64,000 bases of DNA from Streptomyces griseorubiginosus (GTDB lineage: Bacteria > Actinomycetota > Actinomycetes > Streptomycetales > Streptomycetaceae), in NCBI RefSeq assembly GCF_001514195.1, contig NZ_KQ948736.1, positions 625,328 through 689,327 on the forward strand. The letters run 5' to 3'. Under the pieces are notes generated by a model. That model saw only the letters and a program-made list of their open reading frames with translations. It did not search any database and had not been told where the DNA came from. A program made the translations under genes and the position numbers. Below, piece after piece: positions 50,954 through 58,914 of this stretch. Every line of letters starts with the position of its first letter. The stretch's first letter is position 1.

Positions 50954-52159
50954 ATGGCACGCCTCGCCCAGACCGCCGGTCTGACCGACATCCAGCAGGA
51001 GATCCTGTCCACGGTCCGCGACTTCGTGGACAAGGAGATCATCCCGGTCGCGACCGAGCTGGAGCACCGCGACGAGTACCCGCAGCAGATCGTCGACGGG
51101 CTCAAGGAGTTGGGCCTGTTCGGCCTGATGATCCCCGAGGAGTACGGCGGTCTGGGCGAGTCCCTCCTGACGTACGCGCTGTGCGTCGAGGAGATCGCCC
51201 GTGGGTGGATGTCGGTGTCCGGCATCATCAACACCCACTTCATCGTGGCGTACATGCTCAAGCAGCACGGCACGCAGGAGCAGAAGGACCACTTCCTGCC
51301 GCGGATGGCGGCCGGCGACATCCGGGGCGCCTTCTCGATGTCGGAGCCGGGTCTCGGCTCGGACGTGTCCGCCATCACCTCCAAGGCGGTCAAGGACGGT
51401 GACGAATACGTCCTCAACGGCCAGAAGATGTGGCTGACGAACGGCGGAACGTCAAGTCTGGTCGCCGTTCTCGTCCGAAGTGATGAAGGACACCCTGAGG
51501 GCACCGCGCCCCACAAGTCGATGACCACCTTCCTGGTCGAGAAGGAGCCCGGTTTCGGAGAGGTCCGTCCGGGCCTCAGCATCCCCGGGAAGATCGACAA
51601 GATGGGCTACAAGGGTGTCGACACCACCGAGCTGATCATGGATGGCCTGCGACTTCCGGCCGATCGGGTGCTCGGCGGGACCACCGGCCGAGGTTTTTAC
51701 CAAATGATGGACGGCGTGGAAGTGGGCCGCGTGAATGTGGCGGCGCGTGGTTGCGGCGTCGCTCAGCGTGCCTTCGAACTGGGCGTCCAGTACGCCCAGC
51801 AGCGTCACACTTTCGGCAAGCCGATCGCCCAGCACCAGGCGATTCAGTTCAAGCTGGCCGAGATGGCTACCAAGGTCGAGGCCGCGCATGCGATGATGGT
51901 CAACGCGGCACGCAAAAAGGACTCCGGGGAGCGAAACGACCTTGAGGCAGGGATGGCGAAGTACCTCGCCTCCGAGTACTGCAAGGAGGTCGTGGAAGAC
52001 GCCTTCCGGATCCACGGCGGCTACGGCTTCTCCAAGGAGTACGAGATCGAGCGTCTCTACCGTGAGGCCCCGATGCTGCTGATCGGTGAAGGTACCGCCG
52101 AAATCCAGAAAATGATCATCGGTCGCAGGCTGCTCGAAGAGTATCGGTTCCAGGGTTAG
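50954..52159 (+). CDS. Acyl-CoA dehydrogenase, probable methylsuccinyl-CoA dehydrogenase
   Basis: A 401-residue flavoprotein with the usual acyl-CoA dehydrogenase blocks: GLMIPEEYGGLGESLLTYAL, AFSMSEPGLGSDVSAI, WLTNGG, RHTFGKPIAQHQAIQF, the glycine-rich IHGGYGFSKEYEIERLYREA and the base-containing IGEGTAEIQKMIIGR. Its operon place gives methylsuccinyl-CoA to mesaconyl-CoA. It lacks the N-terminal extension of the roughly 550-residue proteobacterial methylsuccinyl-CoA dehydrogenases. A hairpin ends the operon. Confidence 0.87.
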   Translation: MARLAQTAGLTDIQQEILSTVRDFVDKEIIPVATELEHRDEYPQQIVDGLKELGLFGLMIPEEYGGLGESLLTYALCVEEIARGWMSVSGIINTHFIVAYMLKQHGTQEQKDHFLPRMAAGDIRGAFSMSEPGLGSDVSAITSKAVKDGDEYVLNGQKMWLTNGGTSSLVAVLVRSDEGHPEGTAPHKSMTTFLVEKEPGFGEVRPGLSIPGKIDKMGYKGVDTTELIMDGLRLPADRVLGGTTGRGFYQMMDGVEVGRVNVAARGCGVAQRAFELGVQYAQQRHTFGKPIAQHQAIQFKLAEMATKVEAAHAMMVNAARKKDSGERNDLEAGMAKYLASEYCKEVVEDAFRIHGGYGFSKEYEIERLYREAPMLLIGEGTAEIQKMIIGRRLLEEYRFQG

Positions 52160-52169
52160 ATGTCCGGAT

Positions 52170-52206
52170 ACGGGGTGTTTTCTTGGAGAAGAAGATCACA
52201 CCCCGT
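52170..52206 (+). terminator. Terminator of the EMC operon
   Basis: ACGGGGTGT (52170-52178) pairs perfectly with ACACCCCGT (52198-52206) around a 19-nt loop, 11 bases after the last stop. Confidence 0.6.
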
Positions 52207-52329
52207 CGATGGGCTTCAGCCGCCGACTCGGCTTCCTGGCTTGCCCAGTTGTGGCCCGCGCCCGGTACGATCCCGGAAAGCCGCCGTCCCCCGTCTAGTG
52301 CGCGGCATCATCCGCTACGAAGGTCATCC

Positions 52330-52986
52330 ATGCCCCACAGCCAAACCTCTGCACCTCGCGACAGCCTGGCAGGCGTACGCCTGGCCCGCGGAGCATCGCC
52401 GTGGCTTCTTCCGACCGTCGCCACCGCAGCCGTCAGCCTGCTGCGCGCACGCCGCTCCGGCGTCGCGAAGGCCGTCGCCGTGCCCACCACCGCGCTGGCG
52501 GCGGGCATGCTGTGGTTCTTCCGCGACCCCGAGCGCGAGATCGCCCCGGGCCGGGTCATCTCCCCGGCCGACGGCGTGGTGCAGAGCATCATGCCGTGGA
52601 AGGACGGTCGCACCCGCGTCGCGATCTTCATGAGCCCGCTCAACGTCCACGTCAACCGGGCGCCGCTCTCCGGCACGGTGACGTCGGTCGAGCACATCCC
52701 CGGCGGGTTCGTTCCGGCGTTCAACAAGGAGAGCGAGAACAACGAGCGCGTCGTCTGGCACTTCGACACCGAACTCGGTGACATCGAGATGATCCAGATC
52801 GCCGGCGCGGTGGCCCGCCGCATCGTGCCGTACATCCCGCAGGGGACGAAGGTCGAGCAGGGTGACCGGATCGGCCTGATCCGCTTCGGCTCGCGTGTCG
52901 ACATCTACCTGCCCGAGGGCGTGGAGGTCGCGGTCGAGGTCGGACAGAAGACGGTGGCTGGGGTGACTCGCATTGACCGTGATTGA
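52330..52986 (+). CDS. psd: Phosphatidylserine decarboxylase proenzyme
   Basis: A 218-residue short-type Psd: one hydrophobic segment at about 30-60, then FFRDPEREIAPGRVISPADG and VAIFMSPLNVHVNRAPLSGT. The cleavage and pyruvoyl-forming site is FGSRVD near residue 192, where the serine becomes the pyruvoyl group. It makes phosphatidylethanolamine. It overlaps pssA by 14 bp. A TACGAT -10-like hexamer at 52266-52271 may be its promoter. Confidence 0.93.
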   Translation: MPHSQTSAPRDSLAGVRLARGASPWLLPTVATAAVSLLRARRSGVAKAVAVPTTALAAGMLWFFRDPEREIAPGRVISPADGVVQSIMPWKDGRTRVAIFMSPLNVHVNRAPLSGTVTSVEHIPGGFVPAFNKESENNERVVWHFDTELGDIEMIQIAGAVARRIVPYIPQGTKVEQGDRIGLIRFGSRVDIYLPEGVEVAVEVGQKTVAGVTRIDRD

Positions 52987-53827
52987 TCCCGAGACCCAGG
53001 CGGGCTGGGTGCCCGAGGCCGACGAGGTCGACGACGAGGAGGAGATGCCTCTTTCTCTCCGCCTCTCGATAGCGGACACCCTCACCCTCGGCAACGCCAC
53101 GTGCGGCTTCATGGCGGTGTACTTCACCACCACCGGCATCCTGATCCCGCACCTCACGGACAGCCAGGAGTCCGGCATGGCGCGCAACAGCGCGGCCACC
53201 GCCGTCATCCTGATGCTGTGCGCGGCGGTCTTCGACCTGTTCGACGGACTGGTGGCACGCAAGCTGCGGTCCTCGCCGATGGGCGCGGAGCTGGACAACC
53301 TCTCCGACCTGATCAGCTTCGGCCTCGCGCCGGCGTACTTCGTCCTCGTCTACGGCATGGTGGCGGACGACGCTTCGCAGAAGGTGGCCGCGGTCGGGGC
53401 CGTGGTGGTGCTGCTCGCGGTGGTGCTGAGACTCGCGCGGTTCTCCTGTGTGACGGTGAAGGACGGCACCTTCCAGGGCATGCCGTCGCCGTTCGGCGCG
53501 CTGACCGTGGTGTCGATCGTCCTGCTGGAGCTGCCGTTCGTGGCGACGCTCCTGGCGATCCTGGGGACGGCGTGGCTGATGGTGAGCCGGGTCGAGTACC
53601 CGAAGCCGCGGGGCCGCCTCGCGGTCGGGATGCTCTCCTGGATCGTCCTGGGCATGGGCCTCCTCGCGGCCTGGGCGTTCGGCGCTCCGGGCGGCCAGCT
53701 GCTGCTCCAGACGGGGTGCGCGCTCCAGCTGGTCATGGGCGCGGTGATCCCCCTGTTCGCCACGGCCCGCCGGGTGAACAACTTCCGCGACAACAGGCGC
53801 GAGGCTCGGGCAGCGCAGCTGCCGTAG
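52973..53827 (+). CDS. pssA: CDP-diacylglycerol-serine O-phosphatidyltransferase
   Basis: A 284-residue membrane enzyme with the CDP-alcohol phosphotransferase motif in DGLVARKLRSSPMGAELDNL followed by SD (DGx2ARx8Gx3Dx3D). About eight membrane helices follow an acidic cytoplasmic start (EADEVDDEEEMPLS). It makes phosphatidylserine, the substrate of the overlapping psd product. The start is uncertain: TTG 52973 or GTG 52979, both inside the end of psd. Confidence 0.92.
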   Translation: MTVIDPETQAGWVPEADEVDDEEEMPLSLRLSIADTLTLGNATCGFMAVYFTTTGILIPHLTDSQESGMARNSAATAVILMLCAAVFDLFDGLVARKLRSSPMGAELDNLSDLISFGLAPAYFVLVYGMVADDASQKVAAVGAVVVLLAVVLRLARFSCVTVKDGTFQGMPSPFGALTVVSIVLLELPFVATLLAILGTAWLMVSRVEYPKPRGRLAVGMLSWIVLGMGLLAAWAFGAPGGQLLLQTGCALQLVMGAVIPLFATARRVNNFRDNRREARAAQLP

Positions 53828-53845
53828 CGATGACAGTGCATGGCT

Positions 53846-53879
53846 GAGGGGCTCGAACCGATTCCGGTTCGAGCCCCTC
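53846..53879. terminator. Strong hairpin after pssA
   Basis: A perfect 15-bp stem (53846-53860 with 53865-53879) and an ATTC loop. It separates pssA from the convergent transporter operon and can act in both directions. Confidence 0.85.
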
Positions 53880-53883
53880 GGCC

Positions 53884-53966
53884 GTTCTCAGGCCCCCCGA
53901 TGTGTACGCCTTCGCCGCCTCGGACGTTCTCAGGCCCCCGGTGTGTACGCCTTCGCCGCCTCGGAC
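53884..53966. repeat. 42/41-bp tandem duplication of a gene's 3' end
   Basis: Units 53884-53925 (42 bp) and 53926-53966 (41 bp) are nearly identical; they differ by one C and a G/A change in the C-run. The second is the last dozen codons and stop (TCA at 53930-53932) of the minus-strand binding-protein gene. The outer copy keeps a TCA at the equivalent place. Confidence 0.9.
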
Positions 53967-55201
53967 GCCTCCGCCTCCCGTACGACCTTCATGCCGCCCG
54001 TCACGCTCTTGTCGGGCTGGAGGATCACGCTCTCGCGGGAGGACGGGGCCTTGGGATCGGTGAAGTTCTGGATGACACCGAAGCCGATGTCGTAGGAGTC
54101 GATCGACAGGAGGGCCTTGTCCACGCCCTGCCGTGTGAGGTCCTTGGTCGCGCAGGCCTCCTTCAGGGCCTCGCCGAAGGCCGCCGCGGCGGTCCAGCCG
54201 GCGACGATGCCGTTGTCCAGGGTGTCCTTCGGGTAGGCGGCCCGGTAGTCGGCGACCAGTTTCTGTGCCTGCGGGGTGTCCGCGCCGATGGGGAGCGAGG
54301 GCGAGGCCACGTAGTAGTTCTTCGTCAGCGCCGGACCCGCCTGGGTGGCGAGCAGCTGCGGCGCGAACGCCGAGTTGTTGCCGATCACCGGCACGTCGAA
54401 GCCGCTCGCCGCCGCCACTCCCACCAGCGAGGCCGCCTGCCGCGGCCCCGCGCTGATCACGACCGCCTTGACCCCGGCCTTCTTGAGCGCGGTGACCTGG
54501 GCCGTCATGTCGTTGTCGGTCGGCTTGATCTTCTGCTCGACGACGGTCAGCCCGGCCTCCTCCGCGATGTGCTTCGAGCCGGCCAGCGCACTCTCGCCGT
54601 AGTCGCCCTCGAAGTAGACGTGGCCGATCCGGTCGCCCTTCCTGATCCCCTTCTCCTTGATGAGGAAGTCGACCGCGTTGATCGTCTCGATGTCGTAGGT
54701 CGACCCGATGACCCGGATGTAGGGGCTGCCCAGCAGTGCGGAGGACCAGGCCTGCGGCAGCACCAGCGCCTTGTCCTGGCCGTCGATCCGCTGCTTGACC
54801 GCCGCGACGAAGGGCGAGCCGATGAACTGCGCGAAGCCCAGCACCTTCGGCTCCAGCTCGGTGTAGCCGGAGACGGCCTTCTGCGGGTCGTAGCCGTGGT
54901 CGCGGACCGACAGGGCCACCTTGTAGCCGCAGACACCCCCGGCGGCGTTGAGCTGCTTCACGTACAGCTGCTGGGCCTGGGTGACGCTCTTGCCCAGGGT
55001 CGCGTAGACGCCGGTCATGTCGGTGAGCGCGCCGAGGGTGATCGTCTTCCCGGAGACGCCCTCCCCGGTCCGCACCCCGCCCGCGCCCGCCTTGTCGCCG
55101 TCCCCGCCCGCATCCTTGGCCTTGGAGCTGCACCCGGCCACCAGCAGCAGGGCGGCGAGGGCACCGGCCGCGGACCTGGTCACGTACGTCGTCGTGCTCA
55201 T
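53930..55201 (-). CDS. Branched-chain amino acid-type ABC transporter substrate-binding lipoprotein
   Basis: A 423-residue LivK-like lipoprotein with lipobox LLLVAGCSS near residue 25 and a Gly/Asp-rich linker. The periplasmic-binding fold follows: GKTITLGALTDMTGVYATLG, LSVRDHGYDPQKAVSGYTEL and FVAAVKQRIDGQDKAL. The last residues SEAAKAYTPGA are part of a duplicated DNA segment. First substrate contact for the four transporter genes that precede it on this strand. The exact ligand (amino acid, amide, urea or aromatic acid) is unknown. Confidence 0.9.
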   Translation of the reverse strand: MSTTTYVTRSAAGALAALLLVAGCSSKAKDAGGDGDKAGAGGVRTGEGVSGKTITLGALTDMTGVYATLGKSVTQAQQLYVKQLNAAGGVCGYKVALSVRDHGYDPQKAVSGYTELEPKVLGFAQFIGSPFVAAVKQRIDGQDKALVLPQAWSSALLGSPYIRVIGSTYDIETINAVDFLIKEKGIRKGDRIGHVYFEGDYGESALAGSKHIAEEAGLTVVEQKIKPTDNDMTAQVTALKKAGVKAVVISAGPRQAASLVGVAAASGFDVPVIGNNSAFAPQLLATQAGPALTKNYYVASPSLPIGADTPQAQKLVADYRAAYPKDTLDNGIVAGWTAAAAFGEALKEACATKDLTRQGVDKALLSIDSYDIGFGVIQNFTDPKAPSSRESVILQPDKSVTGGMKVVREAEASEAAKAYTPGA

Positions 55202-56289
55202 CGTTCCTCCGTGTGGGTTCCCGTGTCGTTTCCGGTGCGGCGCCGGACGGCCGTGCCGACCAGGCCGCCGGGCAGGAAGAGCACCACCAGCACGACGGCG
55301 GCGCCGTAGAGGTACCGGGAGGCCTCGCCCGGTGCGATCCCGCCCGTGCCGGGGGCGGAGACGAGCGGCAGCGCGTCGCTCCAGCGGGTCAGCAGCTGTG
55401 GCAGCACCGAGACGAAGACGGCTCCCGCCACCGCTCCGGAGACCGAGCCGAGGCCGCCGATGACGATCATCGCGAGGTACTCGAGCGAGAGCGTGATGCC
55501 GAAGTAGTCGGGCACCGTCCGCTGGAAGACCAGCGCGAGCAGGACGCCCGCCAGGGCCGCGTACATCGAGGACAGCACGAAGACCGCGGCCCGGTGCCGG
55601 GCGACCGGCACGCCCAGCACTCCGGCGGCGATGCGGTGGTCCCGGATGGCGTTCATCGCCCGGCCCGGGCGGCCGCGCAGGACTCCCCGGGCGAACAGCG
55701 CGCCGGCCGCCAGCAGGACGAGGCCCGCGTACCAGAGCTTCTCCGCCGAGCCGAACGGCACGGCGGCGACGAGGAGTTCGCTGTCGTCGAAGGTCAGGCC
55801 GAACAGGCTCAGCGGCGGTACGTCCCGGCCGTTGGCGCCGCCGGTCAGGTCGTGCGCGTTGAACATCACGTGCTGGCCGATGAAGACGAGCGCGAGCGTG
55901 GCGATGCCGAGGTAGGCGCCGCTGAGCCGCCCCGAGATGGGGCTGAACAGCCCGCCGGCGACCCCGGTGACGAGGACGGCGAGCACGGCCGCGAGCCAGG
56001 TCGGCAGGCCGAGCCCGGCCAGTCCGTCACCGCCGTCGGCCGCGAACACGCAGTAGCCGTAGGCCCCGACGGCGAGGAAGAAGGCGTGGCCCATGGAGAG
56101 TTGGCCGGTGGCGCCGGTGAGGAGGTTGATGCCGATCGCGCCGATCGCCGCGGCCATCGCGAACAGGCCCGCCTGGAGCCAGAACCGGTCCAGGTAGAAG
56201 GGCAGGGCGAGCAGCAGGACCGCCACCGCGGTCCAGAGGTACGTGCGTGCGCTCAGGAGCCTGAGCGGTCTCACCAGGGCCTCAGACAC
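55198..56289 (-). CDS. livM: Branched-chain amino acid-type ABC permease LivM
   Basis: A 363-residue permease with about ten helices. LLTGATGQLSMGHAFFLAVG and SGAYLGIATLALVFIGQHVM are LivM hallmarks, as is the EAA-like AMNAIRDHRIAAGVLGVPVA. GTG 56289 overlaps livH by 8 bp; its stop overlaps the binding-protein start by ATGA. Confidence 0.92.
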   Translation of the reverse strand: MSEALVRPLRLLSARTYLWTAVAVLLLALPFYLDRFWLQAGLFAMAAAIGAIGINLLTGATGQLSMGHAFFLAVGAYGYCVFAADGGDGLAGLGLPTWLAAVLAVLVTGVAGGLFSPISGRLSGAYLGIATLALVFIGQHVMFNAHDLTGGANGRDVPPLSLFGLTFDDSELLVAAVPFGSAEKLWYAGLVLLAAGALFARGVLRGRPGRAMNAIRDHRIAAGVLGVPVARHRAAVFVLSSMYAALAGVLLALVFQRTVPDYFGITLSLEYLAMIVIGGLGSVSGAVAGAVFVSVLPQLLTRWSDALPLVSAPGTGGIAPGEASRYLYGAAVVLVVLFLPGGLVGTAVRRRTGNDTGTHTEER

Positions 56290-57172
56290 GGGCGAGCTCC
56301 TTGGTGCCGAACAGCCCCGAGGGCCGTACGAGCAGGATCGCGACCATGACCAGGTAGGGGGCCAGATCCCCCAACCCCCTTCCCAGGAAGGTCAGATCGC
56401 TCTGGTAGCCGGTGGCGAGGGACTCCGTGACCCCGACCAGCAGCCCGCCCACCAGCGCGCCCGTCGTGGAGTCCAGCCCGCCGAGGATGGCGGCCGGGAA
56501 CGCCTTGAGCGCGGCCAGCGAGGTCGCCCGCTCCAGACCCGGCGTCGGGAAGACGGTGAGGAACAGGGCGGCCACGGCGGCGAGTCCGCCCGCCACCGCC
56601 CACGCCCCGAGCGACACCCGCCCGAGCCGTACGCCCATCAGCGCGGCCGTCTCCGCGCTCTCCGCCGCCGCCCGCATCGCCACGCCCCACGAGGTGTACC
56701 GGAACGCCAGCAGGAAGGCCGTGATGAGCAGCGCGGCGGCCACGAAGGCGGCGATCCGGGTGTGGGCAAGGGAGATCGGCCCGAGCTTCAGGACGGCGTC
56801 GCCCCAGGGGTCGCCGAGCGCCAGGACGTCGGTGCCGATACGGCGGGTCAGTTCGGTCGTGAGCAGGATGTCGACGCCGATGGTGACGATCGCCGGCACG
56901 CTGTGGTCGCTGCCCCGGTACCGCCGCATCACCAGGAACTCCACGGCGGCCCCCACCAGCGCGGCACCCGCGATCCCCACGAGCAGCGCGGGCCAGAAGC
57001 CGAGGTCGTCGTGGAGGGTCGCGGTGACGTATCCGCCCGCCAACAGCAGGGACGCGTGCGCGAAGTTGACGACCTCGGTGGCCCGGAAGATCACCACGAA
57101 ACCGAGCGCGATCAGCGCGTACACCGACCCCAGCGAGAGGCCGTTCAGCAGGATCTCGGCGAGAGTGCTCAT
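56282..57172 (-). CDS. livH: Branched-chain amino acid-type ABC permease LivH
   Basis: A 296-residue permease with about eight helices: EILLNGLSLGSVYALIALGF, VVNFAHASLLLAGGYV, the cytoplasmic coupling segment MRAAAESAETAALMGVRLGR, and AFPAAILGGLDSTTGALVGG. ATGA overlap with livG. Confidence 0.92.
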   Translation of the reverse strand: MSTLAEILLNGLSLGSVYALIALGFVVIFRATEVVNFAHASLLLAGGYVTATLHDDLGFWPALLVGIAGAALVGAAVEFLVMRRYRGSDHSVPAIVTIGVDILLTTELTRRIGTDVLALGDPWGDAVLKLGPISLAHTRIAAFVAAALLITAFLLAFRYTSWGVAMRAAAESAETAALMGVRLGRVSLGAWAVAGGLAAVAALFLTVFPTPGLERATSLAALKAFPAAILGGLDSTTGALVGGLLVGVTESLATGYQSDLTFLGRGLGDLAPYLVMVAILLVRPSGLFGTKELARV

Positions 57173-57933
57173 GACGCCGTCCCCAAGTAGGCCTGTACGA
57201 CGGCCGGGTCGTTCTGTACGTCGGCGGGGGCGCCGTCGGCGATCCGGCGCCCGAAGTCCAGTACGGTCACCGCGTCCGCGAGCCGCATCACCACCCCCAT
57301 GTCGTGTTCCACCAGGACGATCGAGATGCCGAGGCCGTCCCGGACGCCCGCGATCACCGCGGCCGTCCGGCGCCGTTCGTCGGCGGTCATGCCCGCGACC
57401 GGCTCGTCGAGGAGCAGCAGGCGGGGTTCCATGCAGAGCGCGCGGGCGAGTTCGGCGAGCTTCTGCTGTCCGTACGGGAGCGAGCCCGCCGGGCGGTCCA
57501 GACAGTCCGCGATGCCGACGAACTCGGCGATCTCCCGGACGCGTTCGCGGTGCCGTCGCTCCTCCCTGGCCGCCGACGGCAGCCGAAGTCCCGCGGCCAG
57601 GAAGCCGGTTCGGGTGAGCCGGTGGCGCCCCAGCAGCAGACAGTCCTCGACCGAGGCGCGGGGCGGCAGGGCGAGGTTCTGGAAGATGCGGGCCACGCCG
57701 AGCGCGGCGATGCGGTGCGCGGGCATGCCGGTGAGTTCGTGGTCGCCGAAGCGGACGCTGCCGGAAGTGGCTCGGTAGACGCCGGACAGGACGTTGAAGC
57801 AGGTTGATTTTCCCGCCCCGTTGGGGCCGATGAGGGCGTGGACGGTGCCGGGGCGGACGGTGAAGGAGACGGCGTCGAGGGCGGTGAGCCCGGCGAAGCG
57901 GACGGTCAGCTCGCGTACGTCGAGGAGGTCCAC
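57169..57933 (-). CDS. livG: ABC ATPase LivG
   Basis: A 254-residue ATPase: Walker A GPNGAGKST, Q-loop in ARIFQNLALPP, signature LPYGQQKLAELARAL (YGQQK, the LivG variant of LSGGQ), Walker B LLLLDEPVAGM and switch histidine VLVEHDMGVVM. GTG 57933 is chosen for GGGAGGG 8 bases upstream. It lies 4 bp after livF. Confidence 0.92.
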   Translation of the reverse strand: MDLLDVRELTVRFAGLTALDAVSFTVRPGTVHALIGPNGAGKSTCFNVLSGVYRATSGSVRFGDHELTGMPAHRIAALGVARIFQNLALPPRASVEDCLLLGRHRLTRTGFLAAGLRLPSAAREERRHRERVREIAEFVGIADCLDRPAGSLPYGQQKLAELARALCMEPRLLLLDEPVAGMTADERRRTAAVIAGVRDGLGISIVLVEHDMGVVMRLADAVTVLDFGRRIADGAPADVQNDPAVVQAYLGTAS

Positions 57934-57937
57934 CGGG

Positions 57938-58732
57938 TCATCCCTCCCACCGGGTGAGGGTCCGTGCGCCGGTCGTCTCCGCGTCCGCCGCCGCGTCCTC
58001 GTCGACCACGCCCAGGTAGCGGCGGCGGACCTCGTCGGAGGCGGCGAGTTCCCCGGCCGGGCCCGACAGGGTGATCTCGCCAACCTCCAGGACGTACGCG
58101 TGCGTGGCGAGGCGCAGGGCGAGTGCCGCGTTCTGTTCGACGAGGAGGACCGAGGTGCCCTGGGCGTTGATCTCGCGGACGGTGTCGGCGATCCGCCGGG
58201 CCATGAGCGGGGCGAGTCCGAGGGAGGGTTCGTCGAGGAGCAGGACCCGGGGCGCGGCCATCAGGGCGCGGGCGACGGCGAGCATCTGCTGTTCGCCGCC
58301 GGACAGGAGCCCGGCGCGCTGGTTCGCGCGTTCGGCGAGTACGGGGAACAGGGCGTGGACCCGGTCCAGGGCCTGTGCGCGCCCCGGTCCGCCGCCGCCG
58401 AGGGCGCCCGCGCGGAGGTTGTCGGCGACCGTCATACGGGCGAAGACCTGTCTGCCCTCCGGCACTTGGCAGACTCCGGCGGCGACCACCCGGTCCGGCG
58501 CCAGGGTGTCGAGGCGGCGGCCGTCCAGGGCCACCGTGCCCTCGGTGACCGCGCCGCCGTGGAAGGAGAGGGTCCGGCTGATCGCCCTGAGCAGGGTGGA
58601 CTTGCCCGCGCCGTTGCCGCCGAGCACCGTCACCACGGCCCCCTCGGGCACCTCCAGGGACACCCGGCGCAGGGCGCGCACGGGACCGTATCCGACCGAC
58701 AGGCCCTGGACGGCCAGTCCGGCTCCGCTCAT
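57938..58732 (-). CDS. livF: ABC ATPase LivF
   Basis: A 264-residue ATPase: Walker A GGNGAGKSTLLRAI, signature LLSGGEQQMLAVARAL, Walker B VLLLDEPSLGLAP and the LivF-type LLVEQNAALAL. It is the first gene of the operon, behind AAGGGGGG and about 110 bp from a strong dyad shared with the divergent PucR-type regulator. Confidence 0.92.
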   Translation of the reverse strand: MSGAGLAVQGLSVGYGPVRALRRVSLEVPEGAVVTVLGGNGAGKSTLLRAISRTLSFHGGAVTEGTVALDGRRLDTLAPDRVVAAGVCQVPEGRQVFARMTVADNLRAGALGGGGPGRAQALDRVHALFPVLAERANQRAGLLSGGEQQMLAVARALMAAPRVLLLDEPSLGLAPLMARRIADTVREINAQGTSVLLVEQNAALALRLATHAYVLEVGEITLSGPAGELAASDEVRRRYLGVVDEDAAADAETTGARTLTRWEG

Positions 58733-58844
58733 GGGTTCCCCCCTTGTCCGCTCTCGGTGTGGCGCTCACCCCAGCACCCGGCGGAGGCGTCCGTCCACGG
58801 GCCCCGGCGGAATCGCTGCGCGTGCCCACCGGGCCGGTGCCGTC

Positions 58845-58862
58845 GTTGTGCGTGCGCACAAC
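58845..58862. promoter_or_regulatory. Operator-like dyad between livF and the PucR-type gene
   Basis: GTTGTGCG-TG-CGCACAAC: perfect 8-bp arms with a 2-bp centre, midway between the divergent starts at 58732 and 58915. It is the natural candidate site for the PucR-type regulator. Confidence 0.65.
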
Positions 58863-58914
58863 ACCGCGTGTCAGGGGCCTGTGCGAGGCGGTGTGCCGAT
58901 GGCATCCTCCGGGG

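Noticed and set aside
53846..53879. GGTTCGAGCCCC-like element resembling a tRNA T-arm
   Set aside because: It is one perfect 15-bp hairpin with a 4-nt loop; no acceptor, D or anticodon stems fit around it. It is a terminator.
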